NCBI GenBank assembly: GCA_021323495.1
Contig: JAJQJO010000014.1
Span: 1-20,654, forward strand
DNA from: Cellvibrio sp.
Lineage (GTDB): Bacteria > Pseudomonadota > Gammaproteobacteria > Pseudomonadales > Cellvibrionaceae
Direction of reading: 5' to 3'
Length of the DNA: 20,654 nucleotides
Shown: positions 14,908 to 20,654 of the stretch, piece after piece
Position numbering within the stretch: the stretch's first letter is position 1
Layout of the letters: each line of letters starts with the position of its first letter
Program-made: the position numbers and the translations under genes
The notes under the pieces: model-generated
What the model saw: the letters and a program-made list of their open reading frames with translations, nothing else
What the model was told of the DNA's origin: nothing
Database searches by the model: none

Positions 14908-15579
14908 ATGCTCACTAGTGATGTAAAAACCTTGCGGGTTGTGGTCCTTATCTCCGGAAGCGGTAGTAATTTACAAGCCTTGATCGATGGTGTCGCCAGC
15001 GGCGAGTTGCCAATTGAGATAACTGCCGTAATCAGCAATCGCCCTGGAGTATTGGGTTTAAGCCGCGCTGAAGAGGCAGGTATTCCAACACTAGTGCTTG
15101 ATCACAAAGGCTTTGCCAGCCGCGCAGATTTTGACCGGGAATTGATGCGCACTATTGACGCTTATAATCCCGGCTTAATCGTGCTTGCCGGGTTTATGCG
15201 CATACTGACACCCGAATTTACCCGGCATTACCAAGGCAGGATGCTCAATATCCACCCATCGCTATTACCTAAATTCCAGGGGCTACACACTCACCAGCGC
15301 GCCATTGATGCAGGCGAGATTACCCATGGGGTCACGGTACATTTCGTCACTGCAGAATTGGATGGCGGCCCTGCGATTGTGCAAGCAGTTGTGCCGGTAT
15401 TGGCTGGCGATGATGCAGGCCTGCTTGCCAAGCGCGTGCAACGTCAGGAACATATAATTTATCCACTTGCAGTAAAATGGTTTGCGCAAGGCAAATTGAG
15501 GATGCTGGATGGAAGAGCTGAATTAAACGGTGAACTTTTGCCTGCTTGCGGTTATCAAATTGAGGCCAACCAGCCCTAA
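14908..15579 (+). CDS. purN: Phosphoribosylglycinamide formyltransferase (PurN)
   Basis: PurN transfers a formyl group from 10-formyltetrahydrofolate to glycinamide ribonucleotide, the third step of purine synthesis. The protein has 223 residues, against 212 in E. coli. The substrate loop SGSGSNLQALID starts at 16. The catalytic triad is Asn114 and His116 in MLNIHPSLLPKFQG and Asp152 in ELDGGPAIVQ, each offset by eight from the E. coli numbering. It is 3 bp behind purM and 11 bp ahead of the DUF3108 gene, which indicates a single transcript. Confidence 0.97.
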   Translation: MLTSDVKTLRVVVLISGSGSNLQALIDGVASGELPIEITAVISNRPGVLGLSRAEEAGIPTLVLDHKGFASRADFDRELMRTIDAYNPGLIVLAGFMRILTPEFTRHYQGRMLNIHPSLLPKFQGLHTHQRAIDAGEITHGVTVHFVTAELDGGPAIVQAVVPVLAGDDAGLLAKRVQRQEHIIYPLAVKWFAQGKLRMLDGRAELNGELLPACGYQIEANQP

Positions 15580-15590
15580 AAGGAATCCCC

Positions 15591-16304
15591 ATGTTAAGCC
15601 TTCGCACCAGCGCATTTATTGTTCTTACCGTCCTTTCACCACTGGTAATGGCGGCAGATGCACCCAAAACTTTTGACAACGAATACAAAGCCAAGCTGTA
15701 CGGATTTAATATTACTGTTACTAACCGCTTGACCAAAACAGCGGACAACCAATACGACCTGTTGTTTAAAGCCGATTCAATGATTGGCAACATTACCGAA
15801 CACAGCAACATGCAATGGCATCCGGCCCAGCAAACCATTACCCCCCTGCATTACAGCTATGCGAGACGTGGATTAAGCAAAGATCGCACTGCAGAATTAT
15901 CATTTGACTGGAAAAACAAAAGCGTTACCAACAATGTGCAAAAAACCAGTTGGCAAATGGACATAGCGCAACGCGTGCAAGACAAGTTGAGCTATCAAAT
16001 ACAGATGCAGCAAGACTTGCTGAACGGCAAAAAAGATTTTGCTTACCAGATCGCCGATGGCGGCCGTTTGAAAGAATATAAATTCTCGGCTGTGGGCGAA
16101 GAAATCCTGGACACGCCATTAGGCAAAGTGAATACATTGAAAGTCAAACGCAGCCGCGAAAATGATGAGCGCGTCACCTATGCCTGGCTCGCCAAAGATT
16201 GGAATTATCTGCTAGTACGTTTACAGCAGGAGGAAAAAGGAGAAACCTATACTATCTATATTCACAAGGCGACCCTGGATGGTAAAACCATCGAGAAATT
16301 TTAA
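15591..16304 (+). CDS. DUF3108 exported protein
   Basis: This 237-residue protein has a Sec signal peptide of about 21 residues (cleavage VMA before ADAP). The mature part is rich in beta-type sequence such as YKAKLYGFNITVTNRL and YTIYIHKATLDGKTIEKF and fits the DUF3108 family, whose function is not established. An AAGGA site sits before the ATG. It directly follows purN, as in Pseudomonas, so it is probably the third gene of the purMN transcript even though nothing in it relates to purines. A periplasmic location is predicted. Confidence 0.85.
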   Translation: MLSLRTSAFIVLTVLSPLVMAADAPKTFDNEYKAKLYGFNITVTNRLTKTADNQYDLLFKADSMIGNITEHSNMQWHPAQQTITPLHYSYARRGLSKDRTAELSFDWKNKSVTNNVQKTSWQMDIAQRVQDKLSYQIQMQQDLLNGKKDFAYQIADGGRLKEYKFSAVGEEILDTPLGKVNTLKVKRSRENDERVTYAWLAKDWNYLLVRLQQEEKGETYTIYIHKATLDGKTIEKF

Positions 16305-16331
16305 GGACATGTGCGTCCCGCTAAAAATTTG

Positions 16332-16371
16332 TTTACTTAATTATCTATTCACTTAAACCTATTCACTTAAA
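16332..16371. repeat. Short direct repeats ahead of slyD
   Basis: CTATTCACTTAAA occurs twice (16345-16357 and 16359-16371, step 14). A related TTTACTTAA lies one step earlier, giving ACTTAA at 16335, 16351 and 16365. The block is AT-rich and lies in the 81-bp gap between the DUF3108 gene and slyD. Confidence 0.6.
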
Positions 16372-16385
16372 TCAAAAGGCTCTTT

Positions 16386-16871
16386 ATGAATATCTCTGAA
16401 AATTGCGTTGCCAGCTTTCATTACACTTTAACGGATAGCACTGGCAAGGTGCTCGACACTTCAGACGGCCAGGAGCCCCTGTCTTATCTGCACGGTGCAG
16501 GTAATATTATCCCCGGATTGGAAGACGCGCTGGAAGGCAAAACCGTTGGTGACAAATTAAATGTTGCCGTGGTGGCCGCAGAAGCCTACGGCCTGCGCGA
16601 CGACAGCCTCGTGCAAGAATTGCCATCCAACATGTTTTCCGGTATCGAGAATATCGAAGTAGGTATGGAATTCCACGCAGAAACCGAACAAGGTTTGCAA
16701 GTGGTAACCGTTACCAAAGTAGAAGGCGATCAAGTCACCATCGATGGCAACCACCCACTGGCAGGTGTCGACCTCAATTTTGATGTGGAAATTACCGAAG
16801 TGCGCGCAGCAACCGAGGATGAAATGAACCACGGCCATGCGCACGGTGCCGGTGGCCATCACCATCATTAA
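16386..16871 (+). CDS. slyD: SlyD-type FKBP peptidyl-prolyl isomerase
   Basis: SlyD is a cytosolic prolyl isomerase and chaperone that also handles nickel. The protein has 161 residues, shorter than the 196 of E. coli. The FKBP part is split: about 1-70 (FHYTLTDSTGKVLDTS, YLHGAGNIIPGLEDAL) and about 125-142. Between them is the insert-in-flap chaperone domain (EAYGLRDDSLVQ to IDGNHPLAGVDLNF). The tail ends in HGHAHGAGGHHHH, a histidine-only metal-binding stretch lacking the cysteines of the E. coli tail. AAGG lies just before the ATG. A strong terminator follows its stop. Confidence 0.93.
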   Translation: MNISENCVASFHYTLTDSTGKVLDTSDGQEPLSYLHGAGNIIPGLEDALEGKTVGDKLNVAVVAAEAYGLRDDSLVQELPSNMFSGIENIEVGMEFHAETEQGLQVVTVTKVEGDQVTIDGNHPLAGVDLNFDVEITEVRAATEDEMNHGHAHGAGGHHHH

Positions 16872-16890
16872 TCGCAGTGCGATAAAAACA

Positions 16891-16915
16891 AAAAGGCTCC
16901 TTTAAGGAGCCTTTT
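16891..16915. terminator. Bidirectional terminator after slyD
   Basis: An 11-bp stem, AAAAGGCTCCT with AGGAGCCTTTT, closes a 3-nt loop and is followed by more T residues on the plus strand. The A-rich left side supplies U residues for the minus-strand transcript ending at 16942, so it can serve both convergent units. Confidence 0.88.
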
Positions 16916-16941
16916 TTATTTTGTCACAATGTTATTGCACG

Positions 16942-17127
16942 CTATTTCAATTCAACTTTTTGTTCACCACAACGGCTACATTTGTAAATCGTCACTAGCT
17001 TGCCCTGCTTAACATCAAACTGCTTTTCTTTCACCACCTCCCATTTATGGAAGCCGCTGCGGCACAGGGTTTTGCCTTTGTGTTTATCAAAGGGACTCGG
17101 CTTTTTAAATTGGATGATATCGCCCAT
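16942..17127 (-). CDS. Small zinc-ribbon-like protein
   Basis: This 61-residue basic protein has a possible metal site: Cys22 and His27 in LCRSGFHKW, and the CSRCG knuckle near the C-terminus. Short proteins with a similar C-x-x-x-GHKW...CxxCG pattern (DUF1660-like) are known, but I do not recognise a function. Its ATG lies 14 bp after the dcd stop with only a weak GGA site upstream, so it is probably expressed from the dcd transcript. It ends 26 bp before the shared terminator. The reading frame has coherent family-like motifs, which argues it is real despite its size. Confidence 0.7.
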   Translation of the reverse strand: MGDIIQFKKPSPFDKHKGKTLCRSGFHKWEVVKEKQFDVKQGKLVTIYKCSRCGEQKVELK

Positions 17128-17141
17128 GCAATAAATCCGAA

Positions 17142-17711
17142 TCAGGTGCGCGGTAAAGTCACACCACGTTGCCCTTGATATTTACCGCCACGATCTTTGT
17201 AGGATGTCTCACAAATTTCATCGGATTCAAAAAACAACATTTGTGCCACTCCTTCATTGGCGTAAATTTTTGCAGGCAAAGGGGTAGTATTGGAAAACTC
17301 CAAAGTCACATGCCCTTCCCATTCAGGCTCCAGCGGCGTTACGTTAACGATAATTCCGCAACGGGCATAAGTAGACTTACCCAAACACACCGTCAGAATA
17401 CTGCGTGGAATACGAAAATATTCAACGGTGCGGGCAAGCGCAAAGGAATTTGGTGGAATAATACAAACATCACTTTTAATGTCGACAAAACTTTTTTCAT
17501 CAAAGTTTTTAGGGTCGACTACTGTGGAGTGGACATTGGTGAAAATTTTAAATTCGTCAGCGCAACGAACATCATAACCATAGCTGGAAGTACCGTAAGA
17601 CACTATGCGCTGGCCAGCGGCATCGTAACGAACCTGGCCCGGCTCAAAAGGCTCGATCATGCCATGTTCTTCAGCCATACGGCGCATCCACTTATCGGAT
17701 TTGATGCTCAT
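17142..17711 (-). CDS. dcd: dCTP deaminase (Dcd)
   Basis: Dcd deaminates dCTP to dUTP, the main route to dUMP for thymidylate in many gammaproteobacteria. With the ATG at 17711 the protein has 189 residues and begins MSIKSDKW, like the Pseudomonas enzyme. Core motifs are SSYGYDVRC, the nucleotide-binding GKSTYARCGIIVNVTPLEP at 111-129 and Glu138 in HVTLEFSNTT, the predicted catalytic base (same number as in E. coli). The C-terminal lid is KYQGQRGVTLPR. A TTG four codons upstream would overlap the GGGAG ribosome site and is rejected. The 61-aa gene follows at 14 bp. Confidence 0.96.
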   Translation of the reverse strand: MSIKSDKWMRRMAEEHGMIEPFEPGQVRYDAAGQRIVSYGTSSYGYDVRCADEFKIFTNVHSTVVDPKNFDEKSFVDIKSDVCIIPPNSFALARTVEYFRIPRSILTVCLGKSTYARCGIIVNVTPLEPEWEGHVTLEFSNTTPLPAKIYANEGVAQMLFFESDEICETSYKDRGGKYQGQRGVTLPRT

Positions 17712-17716
17712 AATTG

Positions 17717-17721
17717 CTCCC
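17717..17721 (-). promoter_or_regulatory. Ribosome binding site setting the dcd start
   Basis: On the minus strand GGGAG is followed by 5 nt and ATG at 17711. It overlaps an in-frame TTG, ruling out the longer start. Confidence 0.75.
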
Positions 17722-17745
17722 AATGCAAATAATTAAACGGCGCGC

Positions 17746-17751
17746 ATGATA
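17746..17751 (-). promoter_or_regulatory. Candidate -10 of dcd
   Basis: On the minus strand TATCAT lies 34 bp before the dcd ATG, in the 74-bp gap after the cueR-like gene. The -35 is not convincing. A GC stem (GGCGG/CCGCC, loop TATTTTTC) lies just upstream of it and may end the cueR-like transcript, though it lacks a T-run. Confidence 0.35.
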
Positions 17752-17785
17752 GCCTTTTTCAGGCGGGAAAAATACCGCCGCACAC

Positions 17786-18259
17786 TCAGGAACGATCGCC
17801 CGGTGCGCGGTCTTCTGGCATATCCACCAAGGTAAAGGACATAGCCGCAACCTGCTTTACCTGAGGTATTTCAGACACCGCCAATTGGTTGATAATTGCA
17901 CAATCGCTAGTGTTATCACCTGCGCATTCGTTTGCCATCCCCACCAAAGTATCGCGTATGGCATGCAGCGCAATGAGCTGCTGGTCGACCTGCGTAATTT
18001 TTTCATTTACCAACGCCTTGACCTGGGCGCAACGCCGTTGCGGATTGGCATACAGCGCCAATAATTCGCGACATTCATCCAGGCTAAACCCAACCGCGCG
18101 GGCGCGCTGCAAAAAACGCAGTTGGGCTATGTCATCCAATGAATAGACCCGGTAATCGTTAACTTCCTGCCGCTTGGGCACTACCAAACCAATTTCTTCG
18201 TAATAACGAATAGTTTTACTGGGTAGGCCACAAGTTTGGGCTGCCTGGCTGATATTCAT
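17786..18259 (-). CDS. cueR: MerR-family metal regulator, CueR-like
   Basis: The 157-residue protein has a MerR winged-helix domain (MNISQAAQTCGLPSKTIRYY, then YRVYSLDDIAQLRFLQRAR), a dimerisation helix and a metal loop ECAGDNTSDCAII. In that loop Cys112 and Cys120 match the copper(I) ligands of E. coli CueR. It differs in two ways. Position 77, Ser in CueR, is Cys here (NPQRRCAQVK), a residue typical of divalent-metal sensors such as ZntR or PbrR. Its C-terminus is about 22 residues longer and lacks the CueR CC motif. CueR proteins activate copper efflux genes by unwinding 19-bp-spacer promoters. No copper ATPase or oxidase gene is adjacent, but a promoter of that type lies just upstream. 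GGAGG sits 8 nt before the ATG. The metal specificity is uncertain, so the symbol is provisional. Confidence 0.82.
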   Translation of the reverse strand: MNISQAAQTCGLPSKTIRYYEEIGLVVPKRQEVNDYRVYSLDDIAQLRFLQRARAVGFSLDECRELLALYANPQRRCAQVKALVNEKITQVDQQLIALHAIRDTLVGMANECAGDNTSDCAIINQLAVSEIPQVKQVAAMSFTLVDMPEDRAPGDRS

Positions 18260-18313
18260 TCTTCATTCCTCCGTCAACCTTAGCTGATACCTTTGTCACG
18301 CCAATTTCTTATC

Positions 18314-18344
18314 ACTTTAAACATTTCCGTAACTGGAATGTCAA
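18314..18344 (-). promoter_or_regulatory. MerR/CueR-type promoter with 19-bp spacer and dyad
   Basis: On the minus strand TTGACA (18339-18344) and TAAAGT (18314-18319) are 19 bp apart. A 21-bp dyad at 18321-18341 fills the spacer, with 8 of 10 base pairs symmetric; on the minus strand the half-sites read ACATTCC and GGAAATGT. The layout matches the E. coli copA promoter bound by CueR (half-sites ACCTTCC/GGAAGGT). The start point would be about 48 bp before the cueR-like ATG, implying autoregulation. Confidence 0.75.
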
Positions 18345-18608
18345 CGTAAAAAGCTCAGCCGGCTATAACTACTTTTAAATCATTACAGATGTCTTGCTAC
18401 CTTTTTACCAAAAAAGGTAAATTTAAACGCCAATTTTCCGAAAACATTGTTTATAATAAGTGAATCAATACACACTTCTGCGTAAAGAATTTTCATAAAA
18501 ATCATTACGTTATTAATGATTGTTGACAAATTTATTTAATAACCCAGAATAACTGAACACGTTTCGTCCTGATTCGGCAACAGGCGTCACCTTTATAAAG
18601 GAAGATTT
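18345..18608. other. AT-rich non-coding gap with candidate promoter for the 75-aa gene
   Basis: Together with the cueR-like promoter this makes a 349-bp gap without a gene. It contains a 9-bp stem at 18398-18419 (TACCTTTTT, loop ACCA, AAAAAGGTA) with no T-run. TTGACA at 18523-18528 with CAGAAT at 18545-18550 (16-bp spacer) is a plausible plus-strand promoter about 60 bp before the ATG at 18609. No reading frame or recognisable RNA gene was seen. Confidence 0.5.
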
Positions 18609-18836
18609 ATGGAATACCTCGACATCAATCACCCTGAGTGGCAAAAAATGTGGGATGAATTGGCCAGCTATCGCATTAATGATGGTGATGCCTTATGTGT
18701 CTTTGAAGGGCACTGCTGGGAATACATGGGCTCAACATTGGATCATCATCATTTACGTCATGCGTGCCACCCATTAACCAACAAAACCGAGTACATCTAT
18801 ATAGAGCGCACTGGAGCTGCCCTGCGTTGGGCGTAA
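18609..18836 (+). CDS. Hypothetical small His/Cys-rich protein
   Basis: This 75-residue protein has no recognised domain. AAGGAAG lies a few bases before the ATG and a candidate promoter is upstream, so it is likely expressed. Potential metal ligands cluster: Cys30, His35, Cys36, His46-His48, His51, Cys53 and His54. Tryptophans at 11, 15, 37 and 74 and the compact sequence suggest a small folded cytosolic protein without signal peptide or membrane segment. It is divergent from the cueR-like gene across a 349-bp gap, and there may be a functional link to metals, but that is inference. It stands alone, with 206 bp before gtrA. Confidence 0.72.
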   Translation: MEYLDINHPEWQKMWDELASYRINDGDALCVFEGHCWEYMGSTLDHHHLRHACHPLTNKTEYIYIERTGAALRWA

Positions 18837-18951
18837 TATTGCTTTCAGATCCGTTGCCAGCAATACCAACCTGACCCTGTCCTTGTCCCTGGATTTTATA
18901 TCGCCGTCACAATCTCCTTCCAGACAGCTATTAACCCGTGTAATTCCTACC

Positions 18952-19024
18952 ACTTTTGTCATAAAAGTATGCTAATGTGCTGCGATTTTACGACAGCGCA
19001 ACTCCCAACAATTACCAACAATAA
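18952..19024. other. Leader region of gtrA with small repeats
   Basis: The 206-bp gap before gtrA contains a short palindrome ACTTTT-GTCAT-AAAAGT (18952-18968), a TAAT-containing possible -10 just after it, and the direct repeat CCAACAATTA/CCAACAATAA (19005-19024). The elements are suggestive of a promoter region, but none is diagnostic. Confidence 0.3.
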
Positions 19025-19042
19025 CAACTCAATAGAATAACA

Positions 19043-19438
19043 ATGAAACGCTTCGTCCTGTTTGTAGGTGTTGGTGGAATATCCACCCTGATCCAGTTTT
19101 TATTACTGATCTTGTTTATTGAAAGCCATTTGCTGTCAGAGGTTATCGCTTCTGCCACAGGCTATGTACTTTCTTCATTCTTTAACTACTGGGCGAACTA
19201 CCGCTACACGTTCAAGAGCACGAGCCACCACGCGCATACCTTTCCGAAATATGCACTTGCAGTTGCTATCGGCTTATCAACCAATACCTTGTTATTTGCC
19301 GCGTTTTTATGGTTATTCAATAATTATTTTGCCCTCCCCTGGGTAGAACATTATTTGGCTGCCCAGTTTCTGGCTACAGGAATCACCGTGGTTTTGAATT
19401 TTGCGGTGCATAAATTCTGGATTTACAGGAATCATTAA
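19043..19438 (+). CDS. gtrA: GtrA-family membrane protein
   Basis: The 131-residue protein has four predicted membrane helices at about 4-26, 34-52, 70-92 and 102-124, the standard GtrA layout. FVGVGGISTLIQF at the start and FFNYWANYRYTF after helix 2 are typical of the family, as is NFAVHKFWIYR at the C-terminus. GtrA proteins are thought to help flip polyprenyl-phosphate-linked sugars across the inner membrane. The adjacent glycosyltransferase gene starts 1 bp after the stop, as in gtrA-gtrB pairs. The ribosome site is weak. The symbol reflects the family, not a proven O-antigen role. Confidence 0.88.
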   Translation: MKRFVLFVGVGGISTLIQFLLLILFIESHLLSEVIASATGYVLSSFFNYWANYRYTFKSTSHHAHTFPKYALAVAIGLSTNTLLFAAFLWLFNNYFALPWVEHYLAAQFLATGITVVLNFAVHKFWIYRNH

Positions 19439-19439
19439 A

Positions 19440-20399
19440 ATGACAACGTCCATCCCATCCCTTGCGGTTGTTATTCCCTGTTATAACGAAGAAGAAATGT
19501 TGCCTAAAACCCTGGCAACCATGTTAAACCTGCGCGCGGCTATGATCGCGAAAGGTAAAATAAACCAGGACTCCAAAATCTATTTGGTTGATGACGGCAG
19601 CAAAGATAAAACATGGAACATCCTCGCTGAAGAAGCTGCACAAAATCCGGCGCTGGTTGCGGTAAAACTTTCACGCAATAAAGGCCATCAAAATGCGCTT
19701 TATGCGGGTCTTTGTACCACGACAGAAGATATTACCGTCAGTATCGATGCGGACCTGCAAGATGATCCGCAAAATATTGAAGCCATGGTTGATGAATATT
19801 TAAAAGGTAATGATGTGGTTTATGGTGTGCGTTCAGCGCGCCATACCGATACCTTCTTCAAACGTTTTACCGCCGAAGGCTATTACCATTTAATGAAAAA
19901 GATGGGGGTTGACCTGGTATTCAACCATGCTGATTTTCGTCTGCTGTCACGCCGCGCGTTAGAGTCATTAAAAGAATATGATGAATCCAATTTGTTTTTG
20001 CGCGGTGTAGTGCGCGAAGTGGGTTATCCATCTTCCATTGTTAAATACGAACGCCAGGCGCGCGAAGCGGGTGAAAGCAAATATCCGCTGAAAAAAATGT
20101 TGTCATTCGCCTGGAAAGGAATTACTGCATTCTCCACCGCACCATTGCGCATGATTACTGTCCTGGGCCTGCTTTCAGGTTTCGCCTCGTTTAGTTTGAT
20201 TGCCTGGGTGCTGGTGGTACGGTTATTTACCGACAATGCAGCCCCTGGCTGGGCATCGGTACTTTTGCCACTGCTCTTTATTGGTAGTGTGCAATTACTT
20301 TGCCTTGGAATTATTGGCGAGTATTTATCAAAAATTTATGAGGAAGTAAAAAGGAGGCCTAAATTTCACATTAGTGACATTGTAGGCAAAAAGGATTAA
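19440..20399 (+). CDS. GtrB/DPM1-like family 2 glycosyltransferase
   Basis: The 319-residue protein has an N-terminal GT-A domain: VVIPCYNEEEMLP at 10-22, VDDGSKDKTW around 50-59, RNKGHQNALYAG, and the DxD-type SIDADLQDDP at 101-110. Two membrane helices follow at about 238-262 and 273-297, then a basic tail. This is the layout of GtrB/DPM1-type enzymes, which load a sugar from a nucleotide donor onto polyprenyl phosphate at the cytosolic face. I use the ATG at 19440, with AGGA 9 nt upstream. A longer start at 19401 would lie inside gtrA. Pairing with gtrA suggests synthesis and flipping of one lipid-linked sugar for an envelope glycan. The sugar is unknown. Confidence 0.92.
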   Translation: MTTSIPSLAVVIPCYNEEEMLPKTLATMLNLRAAMIAKGKINQDSKIYLVDDGSKDKTWNILAEEAAQNPALVAVKLSRNKGHQNALYAGLCTTTEDITVSIDADLQDDPQNIEAMVDEYLKGNDVVYGVRSARHTDTFFKRFTAEGYYHLMKKMGVDLVFNHADFRLLSRRALESLKEYDESNLFLRGVVREVGYPSSIVKYERQAREAGESKYPLKKMLSFAWKGITAFSTAPLRMITVLGLLSGFASFSLIAWVLVVRLFTDNAAPGWASVLLPLLFIGSVQLLCLGIIGEYLSKIYEEVKRRPKFHISDIVGKKD

Positions 20400-20435
20400 T
20401 CATTCTTCAATCCCAGGCAGGATAAGATCATTCAC

Positions 20436-20654
20436 ATGAACACCCCAGACGCCATCACCCCGAGCAGTGCGACGGAACACATACAAGCGAACCAAATACA
20501 AGCGGATCAACCCCAACCGGACCATTCCCGACTTGACCAAGGGGCTGGCGAACCGCCCCGGGAATCACCCGCAAGTATTTTATTCAATGACTTTGTGCCG
20601 CCCGGAAAGCTCCATTCGCCCGATCTTGCACGGCTGCTGCAGGCATATCTGGTG
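20436..20654 (+). CDS. Unidentified protein, 5' part only
   Basis: The frame is open from the ATG at 20436 to the window end, 73 codons. It begins MNTPDAITPSSATEH and continues with a Gln/Pro/Asp-rich polar stretch, then a more ordinary segment ILFNDFVPPGKLHSPDLARL. There is no signal peptide or membrane helix so far. ATACAAGCG is repeated in the 5' region, giving two IQA peptides. No strong ribosome site is seen before the ATG, so the true start could be further in. Position 36 bp behind the glycosyltransferase suggests the same transcript and an envelope-glycan role, but I do not recognise it. Confidence 0.5.
   Translation, partial: MNTPDAITPSSATEHIQANQIQADQPQPDHSRLDQGAGEPPRESPASILFNDFVPPGKLHSPDLARLLQAYLV

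Noticed and set aside
17712..17723. TTG start for dcd
   Set aside because: It overlaps the GGGAG ribosome site of the ATG at 17711, which gives the conserved MSIKSDKW start.
18398..18419. ACC/GGT palindrome as a second CueR operator or a terminator
   Set aside because: No -35/-10 pair with 19-20 bp spacing surrounds it, and it has no following T-run.
19401..19439. Longer start for the family 2 glycosyltransferase
   Set aside because: It would overlap the end of gtrA; the ATG at 19440 has AGGA upstream and fits the family.

Overview
The window looks like a chromosome segment of a plant-polysaccharide-degrading gammaproteobacterium, most likely Cellvibrio or a close relative in the Cellvibrionaceae. 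The reasons are a serine-linker GH9 cellulase lipoprotein, a serine-linker sugar dehydrogenase/cytochrome lipoprotein, and housekeeping genes whose proteins and order resemble those of Pseudomonas. Family names come from recognising motifs by eye; no database search was run.

Layout. 1-3201 (minus strand): a 16-bp tandem repeat, valine-pyruvate aminotransferase (avtA), a stand-alone CheY-like receiver and a YihY-family membrane protein. 3239-6796 (plus): a promoter, then arsC, wrbA, a DUF2069 membrane protein and the signal peptide peptidase sppA. A large imperfect palindrome lies between arsC and wrbA, and a second 16-bp tandem array follows sppA. 6961-11306 (minus): two outer-membrane-type lipoproteins, a fused PQQ-type sugar dehydrogenase plus diheme cytochrome c, and a GH9 endoglucanase, separated by a terminator. 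11509-13592 (minus): hda and a DUF2066 exported protein. 13849-16871 (plus): purM, purN, a DUF3108 exported protein and slyD, closed by a strong terminator. 16942-18259 (minus): a 61-aa zinc-ribbon-like protein, dcd and a CueR-like MerR regulator. 18609-20654 (plus): a 75-aa His/Cys-rich protein, gtrA, a family 2 glycosyltransferase and the start of an unidentified gene.

Functionally, most of the window is housekeeping: purine synthesis (purM, purN), dUTP supply (dcd), control of replication initiation (hda), membrane proteolysis (sppA) and protein folding (slyD). The cellulase and dehydrogenase/cytochrome pair is the lifestyle-specific part. It sits, with sppA, inside a gene order that I recall as contiguous in Pseudomonas (YihY, arsC, wrbA, DUF2069, hda, DUF2066, purM, purN, DUF3108).

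The observations most worth checking are: a copA-like 19-bp-spacer MerR promoter in front of the cueR-like gene, whose product has Cys at the position where CueR has Ser77; the dehydrogenase-diheme fusion beside the cellulase; an Hda with Leu in place of the Walker A basic residue; the arsC-wrbA palindrome; and the two 16-bp tandem arrays just after stop codons.
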